A program made the translations under genes and the position numbers. A stretch of 64,000 nt of DNA, taken from Bathymodiolus brooksi (taxonomy: Eukaryota > Mollusca > Bivalvia > Mytilida > Modiolidae). The stretch spans positions 27,137,034-27,201,033 of the forward strand of contig OY804575.1 in the NCBI GenBank assembly GCA_963680875.1. Reading direction: 5' to 3'. The notes under the pieces were generated by a model, which saw only the letters and a program-made list of their open reading frames with translations, was not told the origin of the DNA and ran no database searches. Below, piece after piece: positions 44,697-58,500 of the stretch. Within the stretch, counting starts at the first letter, position 1; every line of letters begins with the position of its first letter.

Positions 44697-47600
44697 ATGT
44701 TGGGTTTGATATCGGTATATAACATACCAAATATAAGTACATGTTGGGTTTGATATCGGTATATAACATACCAAATATAAGTACATGTTGGGTTTGATAT
44801 CGGTATATAACATACCAAATATAAGTACATGTTGGCTTTGATATCGGTATATAACATACCAAATATAAGTACATGTTGGGTTTGATATCGGTATATAACA
44901 TACCAAATATAAGTACATGTTGGGTTTGATATCGGTATATAACATACCAAATATAAGTACATGTTGGGTTTGATATCGGTATATAACATACCAAATATAA
45001 GTACATGTTGGGTTTGATATCGGTATATAACATACCAAATATAAGTACATGTTGGGTTTGATATCGGTATATAACATACCAAATATAAGTACATGTTGGG
45101 TTTGATAACGGTATATAACATACCAAATATAAGTACATGTTGGGTTTGATATCGGTATATAACATACCAAATATAAGTACATGTTGGGTTTGATATCGGT
45201 ATATAACATACCAAATATAAGTACATGTTGGGTTTGATATCGGTATATAACATACCAAATATAAGTACATGTTGGGTTTGATATCGGTATATAACATACC
45301 AAATATAAGTACATGTTGGGTTTGATATCGGTATATAACATACCAAATATAAGTACATGTTGGGTTTGATATCGGTATATAACATACCAAATATAAGTAC
45401 ATGTTGGGTTTGATATCGGTATATAACATACCAAATATAAGTACATGTTGGGTTTGATATCGGTATATAACATACCAAATATAAGTACATGTTGGGTTTG
45501 ATATCGGTATATAACATACCAAATATAAGTACATGTTGGGTTTGATATCGGTATATAACATACCAAATATAAGTACATGTTGGGTTTGATATCGGTATAT
45601 AACATACCAAATATAAGTACATGTTGGCTTTGATATCGGTATATAACATACTAAATATAAGTACATGTTGGCTTTGATATCGGTATATAACATACCAAAT
45701 ATAAGTACATGTTGGGTTTGATATCGGTATATAACATACCAAATATAAGTACATGTTGGGTTTGATATCGGTATATAACATACCAAATATAAGTACATGT
45801 TGGGTTTGATATCGGTATATAACATACCAAATATAAGTACATGTTGGGTTTGATATCGGTATATAACATACCAAATATAAGTACATGTTGGGTTTGATAT
45901 CGGTATATAACATACCAAATATAAGTACATGTTGGGTTTGATATCGGTATATAACATACCAAATATAAGTACATGTTGGGTTTGATATCGGTATATAACA
46001 TACCAAATATAAGTACATGTTGGGTTTGATATCGGTATATAACATACCAAATATAAGTACATGTTGGGTTTGATAACGGTATATAACATACCAAATATAA
46101 GTACATGTTGGGTTTGATATCGGTATATAACATACCAAATATAAGTACATGTTGGGTTTGATATCGGTATATAACATACCAAATATAAGTACATGTTGGG
46201 TTTGATATCGGTATATAACATACCAAATATAAGTACATGTTGGGTTTGATATCGGTATATAACATACCAAATATAAGTACATGTTGGGTTTGATATCGGT
46301 ATATAACATACCAAATATAAGTACATGTTGGGTTTGATATCGGTATATAACATACCAAATATAAGTACATGTTGGGTTTGATATCGGTATATAACATACC
46401 AAATATAAGTACATGTTGGGTTTGATATCGGTATATAACATACCAAATATAAGTACATGTTGGGTTTGATATCGGTATATAACATACCAAATATAAGTAC
46501 ATGTTGGGTTTGATATCGGTATATAACATACCAAATATAAGTACATGTTGGCTTTGATATCGGTATATAACATACCAAATATAAGTACATGTTGGGTTTG
46601 ATAACGGTATATAACATACCAAATATAAGTACATGTTGGGTTTGATATCGGTATATAACATACCAAATATAAGTACATGTTGGGTTTGATATCGGTATAT
46701 AACATACCAAATATAAGTACATGTTGGGTTTGATATCGGTATATAACATACCAAATATAAGTACATGTTGGGTTTGATATCGGTATATAACATACCAAAT
46801 ATAAGTACATGTTGGGTTTGATATCGGTATATAACATACCAAATATAAGTACATGTTGGGTTTGATATCGGTATATAACATACCAAATATAAGTACATGT
46901 TGGGTTTGATATCGGTATATAACATACCAAATATAAGTACATGTTGGGTTTGATATCGGTATATAACATACCAAATATAAGTACATGTTGGGTTTGATAT
47001 CGGTATATAACATACCAAATATAAGTACATGTTGGGTTTGATATCGGTATATAACATACCAAATATAAGTACATGTTGGGTTTGATATCGGTATATAACA
47101 TACCAAATATAAGTACATGTTGGGTTTGATATCGGTATATAACATACCAAATATAAGTACATGTTGGGTTTGATATCGGTATATAACATACCAAATATAA
47201 GTACATGTTGGGTTTGATATCGGTATATAACATACCAAATATAAGTACATGTTGGGTTTGATATCGGTATATAACATACCAAATATAAGTACATGTTGGG
47301 TTTGATATCGGTATATAACATACCAAATATAAGTACATGTTGGGTTTGATATCGGTATATAACATACCAAATATAAGTACATGTTGGGTTTGATATCGGT
47401 ATATAACATACCAAATATAAGTACATGTTGGGTTTGATATCGGTATATAACATACCAAATATAAGTACATGTTGGGTTTGATATCGGTATATAACATACC
47501 AAATATAAGTACATGTTGGCTTTGATATCGGTATATAACATACCAAATATAAGTACATGTTGGCTTTGATATCGGTATATAACATACCAAATATAAGTAC

Positions 47601-50600
47601 ATGTTGGCTTTGATATCGGTATATAACATACCAAATATAAGTACATGTTGGGTTTGATATCGGTATATAACATACCAAATATAAGTACATGTTGGCTTTG
47701 ATATCGGTATATAACATACCAAATATAAGTACATGTTGGCTTTGATATCGGTATATAACATACCAAATATAAGTACATGTTGGCTTTGATATCGGTATAT
47801 AACATACCAAATATAAGTACATGTTGGCTTTGATATCGGTATATAACATACTAAATATAAGTACATGTTGGGTTTGATATCGGTATATAACATACCAAAT
47901 ATAAGTACATGTTGGGTTTGATATCGGTATATAACATACCAAATATAAGTACATGTTGGGTTTGATATCGGTATATAACATACCAAATATAAGTACATGT
48001 TGGGTTTGATATCGGTATATAACATACCAAATATAAGTACATGTTGGGTTTGATATCGGTATATAACATACCAAATATAAGTACATGTTGGCTTTGATAT
48101 CGGTATATAACATACCAAATATAAGTACATGTTGGCTTTGATATCGGTATATAACATACCAAATATAAGTACATGTTGGGTTTGATATCGGTATATAACA
48201 TACCAAATATAAGTACATGTTGGGTTTGATATCGGTATATAACATACCAAATATAAGTACATGTTGGGTTTGATATCGGTATATAACATACCAAATATAA
48301 GTACATGTTGGGTTTGATATCGGTATATAACATACCAAATATAAGTACATGTTTGGTTTGATATCGGTATATAACATACCAAATATAAGTACATGTTGGG
48401 TTTGATATCGGTATATAACATACCAAATATAAGTACATGTTGGGTTTGATATCGGTATATAACATACCAAATATAAGTACATGTTGGGTTTGATATCGGT
48501 ATATAACATACCAAATATAAGTACATGTTGGGTTTGATATCGGTATATAACATACCAAATATAAGTACATATTGGGTTTGATATCGGTATATAACATACC
48601 AAATATAAGTACATGTTGGGTTTGATATCGGTATATAACATACTAAATATAAGTACATGTTGGGTTTGATATCGGTATATAACATACCAAATATAAGTAC
48701 ATGTTGGGTTTGATATCGGTATATAACATACCAAATATAAGCACATGTTGGGTTTGATATAGGTATATAACATACCAAATATAAGTACATGTTGGGTTTG
48801 ATATCGGTATATAACATACCAAATATAAGTACATGTTGGGTTTGATATCGGTATATAACATACTAAATATAAGTACATGTTGGGTTTGATATCGGTATAT
48901 AACATACCAAATATAAGTACATGTTGGGTTTGATATCGGTATATAACATACTAAATATAAGTACATGTTGGGTTTGATATCGGTATATAACATACCAAAT
49001 ATAAGTACATGTTGGGTTTGATATCGGTATATAACATACTAAATATAAGTACATGTTGGGTTTGATATCGGTATATAACATACCAAATATAAGTACATGT
49101 TGGGTTTGATATCGGTATATAACATACCAAATATAAGTACATGTTGGGTTTGATATCGGTATATAACATACCAAATATAAGTACATGTTGGGTTTGATAT
49201 CGGTATATAACATACCAAATATAAGTACATGTTGGGTTTGATATCGGTATATAACATACCAAATATAAGTACATGTTGGGTTTGATATCGGTATATAACA
49301 TACCAAATATAAGTACATGTTGGGTTTGATATCGGTATATAACATACTAAATATAAGTACATGTTGGGTTTGATATCGGTATATAACATACCAAATATAA
49401 GTACATGTTGGGTTTGATATCGGTATATAACATACCAAATATAAGTACATGTTGGGTTTGATATCGGTATATAACATACTAAATATAAGTACATGTTGGG
49501 TTTGATATCGGTATATAACATACCAAATATAAGTACATGTTGGGTTTGATATCGGTATATAACATACCAAATATAAGTACATGTTGGGTTTGATATCGGT
49601 ATATAACATACTAAATATAAGTACATGTTGGGTTTGATATCGGTATATAACATACCAAATATAAGTACATGTTGGGTTTGATATCGGTATATAACATACC
49701 AAATATAAGTACATGTTGGGTTTGATATCGGTATATAACATACCAAATATAAGTACATGTTGGGTTTGATATCGGTATATAACATACTAAATATAAGTAC
49801 ATGTTGGGTTTGATATCGGTATATAACATACCAAATATAAGTACATGTTGGGTTTGATATCGGTATATAACATACTAAATATAAGTACATGTTGGGTTTG
49901 ATATCGGTATATAACATACTAAATATAAGTACATGTTGGGTTTGATATCGGTATATAACATACCAAATATAAGTACATGTTGGGTTTGATATCGGTATAT
50001 AACATACCAAATATAAGTACATGTTGGGTTTGATATCGGTATATAACATACCAAATATAAGTACATGTTGGGTTTGATATCGGTATATAACATACTAAAT
50101 ATAAGTACATGTTGGGTTTGATATCGGTATATAACATACCAAATATAAGTACATGTTGGGTTTGATATCGGTATATAACATACTAAATATAAGTACATGT
50201 TGGGTTTGATATCGGTATATAACATACCAAATATAAGTACATGTTGGGTTTGATATCGGTATATAACATACTAAATATAAGTACATGTTGGGTTTGATAT
50301 CGGTATATAACATACCAAATATAAGTACATGTTGGGTTTGATATCGGTATATAACATATTAAATATAAGTACATGTTGGGTTTGATATCGGTATATAACA
50401 TACCAAATATAAGTACATGTTGGGTTTGATATCGGTATATAACATACTAAATATAAGTACATGTTGGGTTTAATATCGGTATATAACATACCAAATATAA
50501 GTACATGTTGGGTTTGATATCGGTATATAACATACTAAATATAAGTACATGTTGGGTTTGATATCGGTATATAACATACCAAATATAAGTACATGTTGGG

Positions 50601-51294
50601 TTTGATATCGGTATATAACATACCAAATATAAGTACATGTTGGGTTTGATATCGGTATATAACATACTAAATATAAGTACATGTTGGGTTTGATATCGGT
50701 ATATAACATACCAAATATAAGTACATGTTGGGTTTGATATCGGTATATAACATACTAAATATAAGTACATGTTGGGTTTGATATCGGTATATAACATACT
50801 AAATATAAGTACATGTTGGGTTTGATATCGGTATATAACATACCAAATATAAGTACATGTTGGGTTTGATATCGGTATATAACATACTAAATATAAGTAC
50901 ATGTTGGGTTTGATATCGGTATATAACATACCAAATATAAGTACATGTTGGGTTTGATATCGGTATATAACATACTAAATATAAGTACATGTTGGGTTTG
51001 ATATCGGTATATCACATACTAAATATAAGTACATGTTGGGTTTGATATCGGTATATAACATACCAAATATAAGTACATGTTGGGTTTGATATCGGTATAT
51101 AACATACTAAATATAAGTACATGTTGGGTTTGATATCGGTATATAACATACTAAATATAAGTACATGTTGGGTTTGATATCGGTATATAACATACCAAAT
51201 ATAAGTACATGTTGGGTTTGATATCGGTATATAACATACCAAATATAAGTACATGTTGGGTTTGATATCGGTATATAACATACTAAATATAAGT
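44697..51294. repeat. 44-bp satellite array, 150 units, no net indel
   Basis: The unit begins atgttgggtttgatatcggt and contains an imperfect dyad, ggtat-ataac-atacc, and the palindrome gatatc. First unit starts at 44697 and last at 51253: 6,556 bp, exactly 149 x 44, so the register never changes. Variation is by substitution only. Common variants are ggcttt for gggttt (clustered about 47515-48135), gataacgg for gatatcgg (3 units), and tactaaat for taccaaat, which is rare before 48640 and then appears about every second unit. Because 44 is not a multiple of 3 and the minus strand has no stop in any of the three phases, very long minus-strand open frames appear; they are artefacts. Confidence 0.97.
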
Positions 51295-52288
51295 AAACAG
51301 CATCCCCCTCGTTATCCTTTCTTCAAGTACATTTTTACCCAAAATTTCAGTTTTAAGATCGCCAGATGATTATATTCTAAGAAAAAAAGACCACATGAAT
51401 AAAAATCGAATATGAATACAAAAATAATCCATAATAAGAGTTGTAAACATTTGGTGATTGAAGGATTCACAATCATGCAACATGAGGATTTTCACATGTG
51501 ATACCAATCCTAAAATGTTATACAACTTCTGGTTTCAGATATCTATTACTGCTAAGCTCTTTTCAAAATAACAAAATTAGTCTGATATTTAGCAAAGTTG
51601 GAATTTAAATATTTTGAAATCCTATTGTTACTTGTCTCAGCCTTTGTTCATTTCATTTCAGAAATACACGATTGTTAAATACGTTTACAAAAAATATTGG
51701 TCTGAGAATCTCCAAGGATGTTTATAAAAGTTGGAATTCAAATATTTGAAATCCTATGTCACAGTTTTTTCCTTAGGTTTCTAGAAATGTACGGTTACAG
51801 GATGCTTTTCCAGAAAATAATAGGTCTGATTCTTCTAACATATTTACCAAAGTTGGAATTGCTATCTATCCTACACCAGAACTTATTCAAGATATTCACA
51901 TGCAAAAACGATTTTGAAATCAAATCATATTACTAAAGTCATCGCTTAGTAAACAAGACTAAATTCTCAGAATCTCTATTTAAACAACATTATTAAGAAA
52001 AAAAACTGATGGAACGTGCTAATCTGGTTATGTTTCATAAAAAAAATTATAAGTTTTAACGCAAAATAATATGCAATATCATTCATTTTCGAACTTAGCC
52101 AAGGCCTTTGTAATAGAAAGCTTCCTGTAAAATATTACACACAAAAAAAGAGCACAGACTGGTTGGCTCGGAATCAGGATAATGTGTCCAAGTGAAGCGA
52201 CATGTCTACCCGAGAACTGTTGTTTCAGTGAGGTAGCACTATAAAAATACAACCAAGCGTGTTGGCCAAGTACAAAGCGAACATCATT
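51295..52288. other. No gene seen; imperfect duplication at 51590-51870
   Basis: The segments starting aaagttggaatttaaatatt near 51594, aaagttggaattcaaatatt near 51728 and aaagttggaattg near 51849 repeat with a spacing of about 122-133 bp, together with similar agaaata(or gt)acggtt and ggtctga parts. The rest is AT-rich DNA with no supported exon. Confidence 0.5.
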
Positions 52289-52578
52289 ATCTCATCACAT
52301 TTAGATTGTTCTCTCCGTAATATCAATGAAAAACATCTCATCACATGTAGCTTGTTCTCTCCGTAATATCAATTAAAAACATCTCATCACATTTAGCTTG
52401 TTCTCTCCGTAATATCAATGAAAAACATCTCATCACATGTAGCTTGTTCTCTCCGTAATATCAATGAAAAGCATCTCATCACATTTAGCTTGTTCTCTCC
52501 ATTTAGCTTGTTCTCTCCGTAATATCATTTAGCTTGTTCTCTCCGTAATATCATTTAGCTTGCTCTCTCCGTAATATA
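52289..52578. repeat. 46-bp minisatellite passing into a 26-bp one
   Basis: Units beginning atctcatcacatttagcttg start at 52289, 52335, 52381, 52427 and 52473, exactly 46 bp apart. After the fifth start the 20-base part containing atctcatcac is lost and only the 26-bp core (atttagcttgttctctccgt plus aatatc) continues for about three units. Confidence 0.9.
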
Positions 52579-53064
52579 AAAAGTTTATATTCCGATACCA
52601 AGATCTTGTCGAAATATATTCCGTCTCTGCAGAAAAGATTATAAACGATGGATTTTCATATAGTGAAAATGTATAAAGATAAGTGGTCAAAAACAAAAAT
52701 GTCAAAAATATTATTTTTATCAATGTGTGACGTAAAAATGTTTTTGACATTCACTTCACTGAGTTTGGTGCTGTTATGACAACTGTTTTACCTGTTTTGT
52801 TCAAGTATTGTTATAAATACTGTTATATTGACAGCCGGAAACTTTGAGCCGTAATGAAAGAGGGGGGGGGGGGGGGGGGGGGTGGCGCTTTAAAATCTGA
52901 TTCAACCCACCATTTCTTTAGAAATGCCTGTACCAAGTCAGGGTCATTACGGTTTTCACAGTTTTCCGGTTGTTGACTGATTTTGTCTGTTTATATACTT
53001 ATGAGTTTTGACTTTCCCTTTGTAAGATTGCTCGGAGTTCGGCAATTTTGTTATTACCCTTATC
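52579..53064. repeat. Insertion splitting the minisatellite, with a 21-G run and mussel-type repeat
   Basis: A run of 21 G lies at 52862-52882. The part at about 52925-53050 (aaatgcctgtaccaagtcag, then cttatgagttttgac) matches a dispersed repeat I recognise as very common in mussel DNA. The minisatellite resumes directly after it. Confidence 0.7.
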
Positions 53065-53428
53065 ATTTAGCTTGTTCTCTCCGTAATATCATTTAGCTTG
53101 CTCTCTCCGTAATATCATTTAGCTTGTTCTCTCCGTAATATCATTTAGCTTGTTCTCTCCGTAATATCATTTAGCTTGTTCTCTCCGTAATATCATTTAA
53201 CTTGTTCTCTCCATAATATCATTTAACTTGTTCTCTCCGTAATATCATTTAGCTTGTTCTCTCCGTAATATCATTTAGCTTGTTCTCTCCGTAATATCAT
53301 TTAACTTGTTCTCTCCATAATATCATTTAACTTGTTCTCTCCGTAATATCATTTAGCTTGTTCTCTCCATAATATCATTTAGCTTGTTCTCTCCATAATA
53401 TCATTTAGCTTGTTCTCTCCGTAATATC
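53065..53428. repeat. 26-bp minisatellite, exactly 14 units
   Basis: 14 x 26 = 364 bp fills 53065-53428. Unit atttagcttgttctctccgt plus aatatc. Variants are ttaactt for ttagctt and ctccat for ctccgt, and these two tend to occur in neighbouring units. Confidence 0.92.
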
Positions 53429-53860
53429 AATGAATACTTGCCCACTTGGCCTTAAACAATAATCACTAGCTCATTCTCCTATTAAAACAATCCCGGTCGA
53501 CTGAAGTACATGTAGTACCACATATCAAGAAAGATAAACCATATGTGTAAACCATGTAATATTTGAGTCATAATATAATAACAACATTAATATTTCCTTT
53601 CCACTGCAAATTGTGGTATTACCAAGGAGACAACATATAGTTAGGGCTTATGTCAGAAACATAAATTTGATTGAGTTATCTACAAAATGTCACAGAAATA
53701 GCACTTGAATTTCTATCTTGTATTGAATATACACTTATTTACATATACTACGTTTTATTGTATATTTCCTTGTTCAAATTTTAATAATTATCAGTACACG
53801 ACACGATATCTGGACATATTGCTAAAAATAAGCAGATCAACTATTTTAAAATATACACAA
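53429..53860. other. No gene seen
   Basis: AT-rich sequence without a supported feature. Confidence 0.45.
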
Positions 53861-53918
53861 AAGGGGTGCTGCTCAATTTGTCCCATGTCCAATTTGTCCC
53901 AACTGTAATTTATCAATG

Positions 53919-54060
53919 TGGATCATATTTTTTTTAGATTTAGTAACAAAATAAAAGATGGAATATGTTCAATGTAATTTTTTCTTAGATTTAGTAAAAT
54001 ATGTGGATCATTTTTTTTTAGATTTAGTTAAAAAAAAAAGATGGAATATGTTCAATGTGG
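53919..54060. repeat. About 82-bp imperfect tandem duplication
   Basis: The pattern tgtggatcat, T run, agatttagt, A run, agatggaatatgttcaatgt occurs at about 53919-53975 and again at 54001-54058. Confidence 0.7.
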
Positions 54061-54468
54061 ACAATAAAAAGTATTGCTCTGTGTAATAAGCCACTACCTT
54101 ACTTGACTATCCTAATTTTAAGCTATAATTTGGTTATAGTTCTTTGATGATAGATCAAACAAATGCTTCAATAATCAGCTTGGGCATAATTATTGAATGA
54201 TCTGACTGAAGTACAGGTTATTGGTTTTTTTTAATATTACTTGATTGCTTTTTGATTGGCAATTTTTTTAGCATCAAGTCAATTAGTATAGTTAATGTTT
54301 ATAGAACAGTTACTCTTAACTAACAATGGCGGATATGACCAACATGTAAATCTGCAGTCGAATATTTTTTTGTTTGTTAGCAGGTAGGAGCAATGGTGTG
54401 TCTCAATAAGCAAATGAAAGAACTCTTTAAGCTCGCAATCAAGCTTTATATTGTGTTTTGATATCTGT

Positions 54469-55509
54469 ATGGGCAAGAGAAAGCGCAAACCCGCTTCCCA
54501 GGGAACCACGATATCAACATTGAGTTCGTCCCAGTCGAGTGCACCGCCACAAACAACAACAATGGAAATGAACTTTTCTCCTTCACAATTATATAGTCCA
54601 AGTGAAATGTTGGCAGCGTCAAATAATATCCTCTACGGACAACCTGCAATCCCGCATCTCTCCTTTAACACACCAGTCATACCGTCGGCACCAAATACTA
54701 CTCCAATTCAACCACGACTTCCGCCCCCCTTTTTACACCAAAGTCCGCAGAGTCCTCAGAGCATACCGCAAGGTTTAGAGAGATATTTCAATGACATTAA
54801 CAATAAGTTATCAAAGTTAGATTTGTTGGACAATATTGTTCAACGGCTGAGTGGTCTTGAAAATCAGTATGCAGGGTTTCAAACGCAAATGGTACAGCTA
54901 AGAACCGACATCAATAAAGTCACTGCACGAGTTGACGGGGATGAGAGACAACGACAGGTGTTTGAAAATACAGTTATAAATCTAGAAAACCAAAACCGGG
55001 ACTTACAACAACAAAATTATGAACTGAACGAAGAATTTTTAAAAATGCAAACCAGAACGATGAAAGATAACTTGATCATTGCGGGAATACCAGAATATGT
55101 TGACGAAAATACAGAGACAGTAATAAAAACGTTTATAAATGATGTTTTGAAAGTTCCAGGTGATATTCCGCTTCACGTCGCTCATAGATTGCGAAAACGT
55201 AGAGATCGGCGCCCACGCTCAATAGTCGCCAAATTCGAGCATCGTAAGGACAGAGATCGTGTACTTGAGGTAGTCAAAACTGGTGTTCTCAATGAAACCG
55301 ATTTTAGTGTGAATGAGCAATATCCGATGGCTATTAACGAACGAAGGCAGGCATAACTACCAAAACTCCGTGAAGAAAAAAGGAAAAACAATCGTGCATT
55401 TATTAGGTATGATAAATTGTATGTCAATGGAATCCCGTGGAATCCTCCACCCATTGTACCCGATGTTTTTCAACAGAGAAATGGGTCGAATCCAGGACCT
55501 GTAATTTAG
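54469..55509 (+). pseudogene. LINE ORF1 protein with a premature stop
   Basis: ATG at 54469 (MGKRKRKP). The N-terminal part is Ser/Pro/Gln-rich (to about residue 100); a coiled coil follows (about 105-200, with NQNRDLQQQNYELNEE); then comes the RNA-binding domain with NLIIAGIPE, AHRLRKRRDRRPRSIVAKFE and the INERRQA end. A TAA at 55354-55356 interrupts the frame, which then stays open (LPKLREEKRKNNRAF...NPGPVI) to a TAG at 55507-55509. The NxGP-type end is typical of LINE ORF1 proteins, so the TAA is probably a nonsense mutation. Confidence 0.75.
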
Positions 55510-58500
55510 GACAGGCCAACAAGAGGAAGGAACTCGGTGGCTTGTTGCCCGAAATTTTCCGAAATAAAATTTTGTTCTATTAACGTTTGTGGTCTGAAGT
55601 CAAAACTGTTATTACCTGACTTTGATGATTTAATAAAATGTCATGATATCTGTATTTTTCTCGAAAGTAAAATAGATGATTTAGATATCCTTAATTTGCC
55701 AAATGGATATAAGTCATTTTCTAAGTGTAGACAGAAATTTTGTAAAAAGTCTGGTGGTATAACTATAGTATTTAAAACTGAGTATGAAAGATATTTGAAT
55801 TTTCCTAAAACTGATTCTGAGTATATTCAGTGGATAAAGTTTTCTAAAGATATTTTTTCAGATGAGTTTTTATTGGGATGTGTGTACATACCCCCTGAAA
55901 ATTCGAAATACTCGACTATAGATGCATTCACAGAAATTGAAAATGAATTTATCTCATTATTAGGAAATAACAGTCGATATGCTCTGGTTAGCGATTTTAA
56001 TGCTAAAACGTCCGATTTGCCAGATTTTTGTTGCCCAGATGAAAATTTTCTTGATATTATAAATTTAAGATATGATGAAGAAATTTTGAAATATTTTTAT
56101 GACCATAATAATTTAGTTGAAAATGGAGTATCGTTATATCGGTACACACAATGCACTTGCCGACCGAATACTTATGGGAAAAGGCTTATCGAATTATGTA
56201 AGAAAAATAATATATATTTTGTAAACTCAAGAGTTGGTAATGATAAATATATAGGAAATGTCACTTGTAATAACACAAGTATTGTAGACTACCTTTTGTT
56301 GTCCTCAAATATGTTTACTGATTTAAATACTTTTCAAGTAGAGGATTTTAATCCCTTATTTTCAGATGTACATTCTGGGTTAAATTTTTCATTTAAATGT
56401 CCGACATTAGAAAGTGAGAATACTGTAACAAAACAACAGTATATTAAGTGGAACAATGAAAAGAAAACAGAATTTATAGAGCATATGAGTGTAAATGAAA
56501 CTGACAGTATTAGAAATATAGAGGTCATGATAGATGAATTACATGTAAAACAAAATATTTTACAATCTGATATTGATATTGTGGTCAAAAATTTATGTGA
56601 TTTGTTTAGTAAATCTTCATCTTATGTATTTGGTACAGTAAACAAAAAACCTAGGAATAGAAATTCAAGTAATAAGCCATGGTATAATGCAAATTGTAAA
56701 ACCAAAAGAAAGATTTTTCACAGGTGTAGAAGAATATACGGTCATGTTAAAAATCAGGTAAATAAAAATGCTATGAAACGTGCAAGTAAAGAATACAAAC
56801 GTGAAATGTCTAAAAGTTTTAAAGAGTATCAGTTGAAAACTGCTACTGCACTTAGAGAAAAATCTAAAAAAGATCCTAAGGGCTTATGGAAATTGTTAAA
56901 TAATATTGATAAGCCCAAATCTGATTCTGGTAGTAATGTGGGTTTGGATGCTTTTTATGAATACTTTAAGAATCAAAATGAGACTCCTGATGGAGATGAT
57001 GAGGTAGATATTGATTTTGATAAAATCCCACCAGAAAACATTAACAATATTTTAAATTCGCATATCACAGAGGATGAAATTCTCTGTGCTGTGAAAAATC
57101 TTAAAAATAACAAAGCTTCTGGGTGCGATAATATAGTTAATGAACATATCAAACATACAATTCATATGATGATGCCAATATATTGTAAATTATTTAACTT
57201 AATTTTAAATACTGGTAAGATTCCTTATTCATGGTCAGAAGGTATTATTTTACCAATTTATAAAAATAAAGGTAATGTGTCTGAGCCAAGCTCGTACAGA
57301 CCAATTACATTAGTGTCGTGTTTAGGAAAGACCTTTACAGCAATTTTAAATAATAGACTTAGTCAGTTGTCAGATGAAATAGAATTAATTACAGAAGCTC
57401 AAACTGGCTTTAGGAAGGGCTATGGTACAACTGATAATATTTTTACACTGTATGCTTTGTTCTCTATTTACCAGTCCCTTGGGAAAAAATTGTATTGTAC
57501 CTTCGTCGATTTCTCCAAGGCATTTGACTCTATCTCCAGAGCTGCTCTGTGGGTCAAGCTACAAAATGCTGATATTAATGGAAAAATTCTTAAAGTCATA
57601 CATAATCTCTATGATAATGTAAAATCTTGTGTGAGAAATAATCAAGAATATTCTGCCTTTTTCAGATGTGACATTGGGGTTAGACAGGGAGAAAATGTAT
57701 CTCCCTTTCTGTTTGCTCTTTATTTAAATGATCTTGAAAAATTCTTTATACAAAATGACATTAATAGTTTAGAAAAGGTTGAAACTTTATGTGCAGATAA
57801 TCTCCATATCTATATTAAAATATTTGCATTGTTATATGCAGATGACACCATAATTCTTGCTGAAACTCCTGAATCTTTACAGAATGCTTTGAATAGTTTT
57901 GAAAATTATTGTACACGGTGGAAGTTGAAAGTGAATCTAAATAAAACAAAAGTTGTAATTTTTTGTAAGAGGAAATCCAGACATATTCAGTCCTTTAAGC
58001 TTTTTGGATATTGTAGACTCTTACTCATATTTGGGTGTCACTTTTAATTACACAGGCACATTCTTAAAAGATAAGAAACTTAAGTCAGAACAGGCGCAAA
58101 AGGCACTTTTTAGCTTATATAGAAAGTTACGTAATATATCTGTGCCAGTAGATTTACAACTTAAACTATTCGACACCCTCATACTCCCCATCCTAACATA
58201 TGGATGTGCAGTTTGGGGGTACGAAAATGTACAAGTGTTAGAAAAAATACATTTGCAATTCTGTAGAAATATTCTTAAAATAAGAACTAGTACACCTAAT
58301 TTTATGTCATATGGTGAGATTGGTAGAGCCCCTATTGATGTTGTCATTAATGTAAGAATGATCTCTTTTTGGAATAAGCTTCTCACTTATAACCAAAAAT
58401 TAAGTAGTATATTATACAGGATTATGTATATGCTTAGTCAAAGAGAAAATGTTAATTTTAAATGGATCAATCATATTAAGTCTATTTTTGATAATGTAGG

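Noticed and set aside
44643..50929. Very long minus-strand open frames (up to 1,388 codons) with a 44-residue period
   Set aside because: They arise because the 44-bp unit has no stop in any of its three phases on that strand. The three phases of one DNA repeat follow one another, there is no start context or non-repeat domain, and all three frames are open at once.
52289..53428. CRISPR-like appearance of regularly spaced repeats
   Set aside because: The repeats are directly adjacent or separated by an identical 20-base part; there are no unique spacers, no cas genes, and the DNA is eukaryotic.
54451..54468. Start of the second LINE's ORF1 at 54451
   Set aside because: That codon is TTG; the ATG at 54469 begins a typical basic N-terminus.
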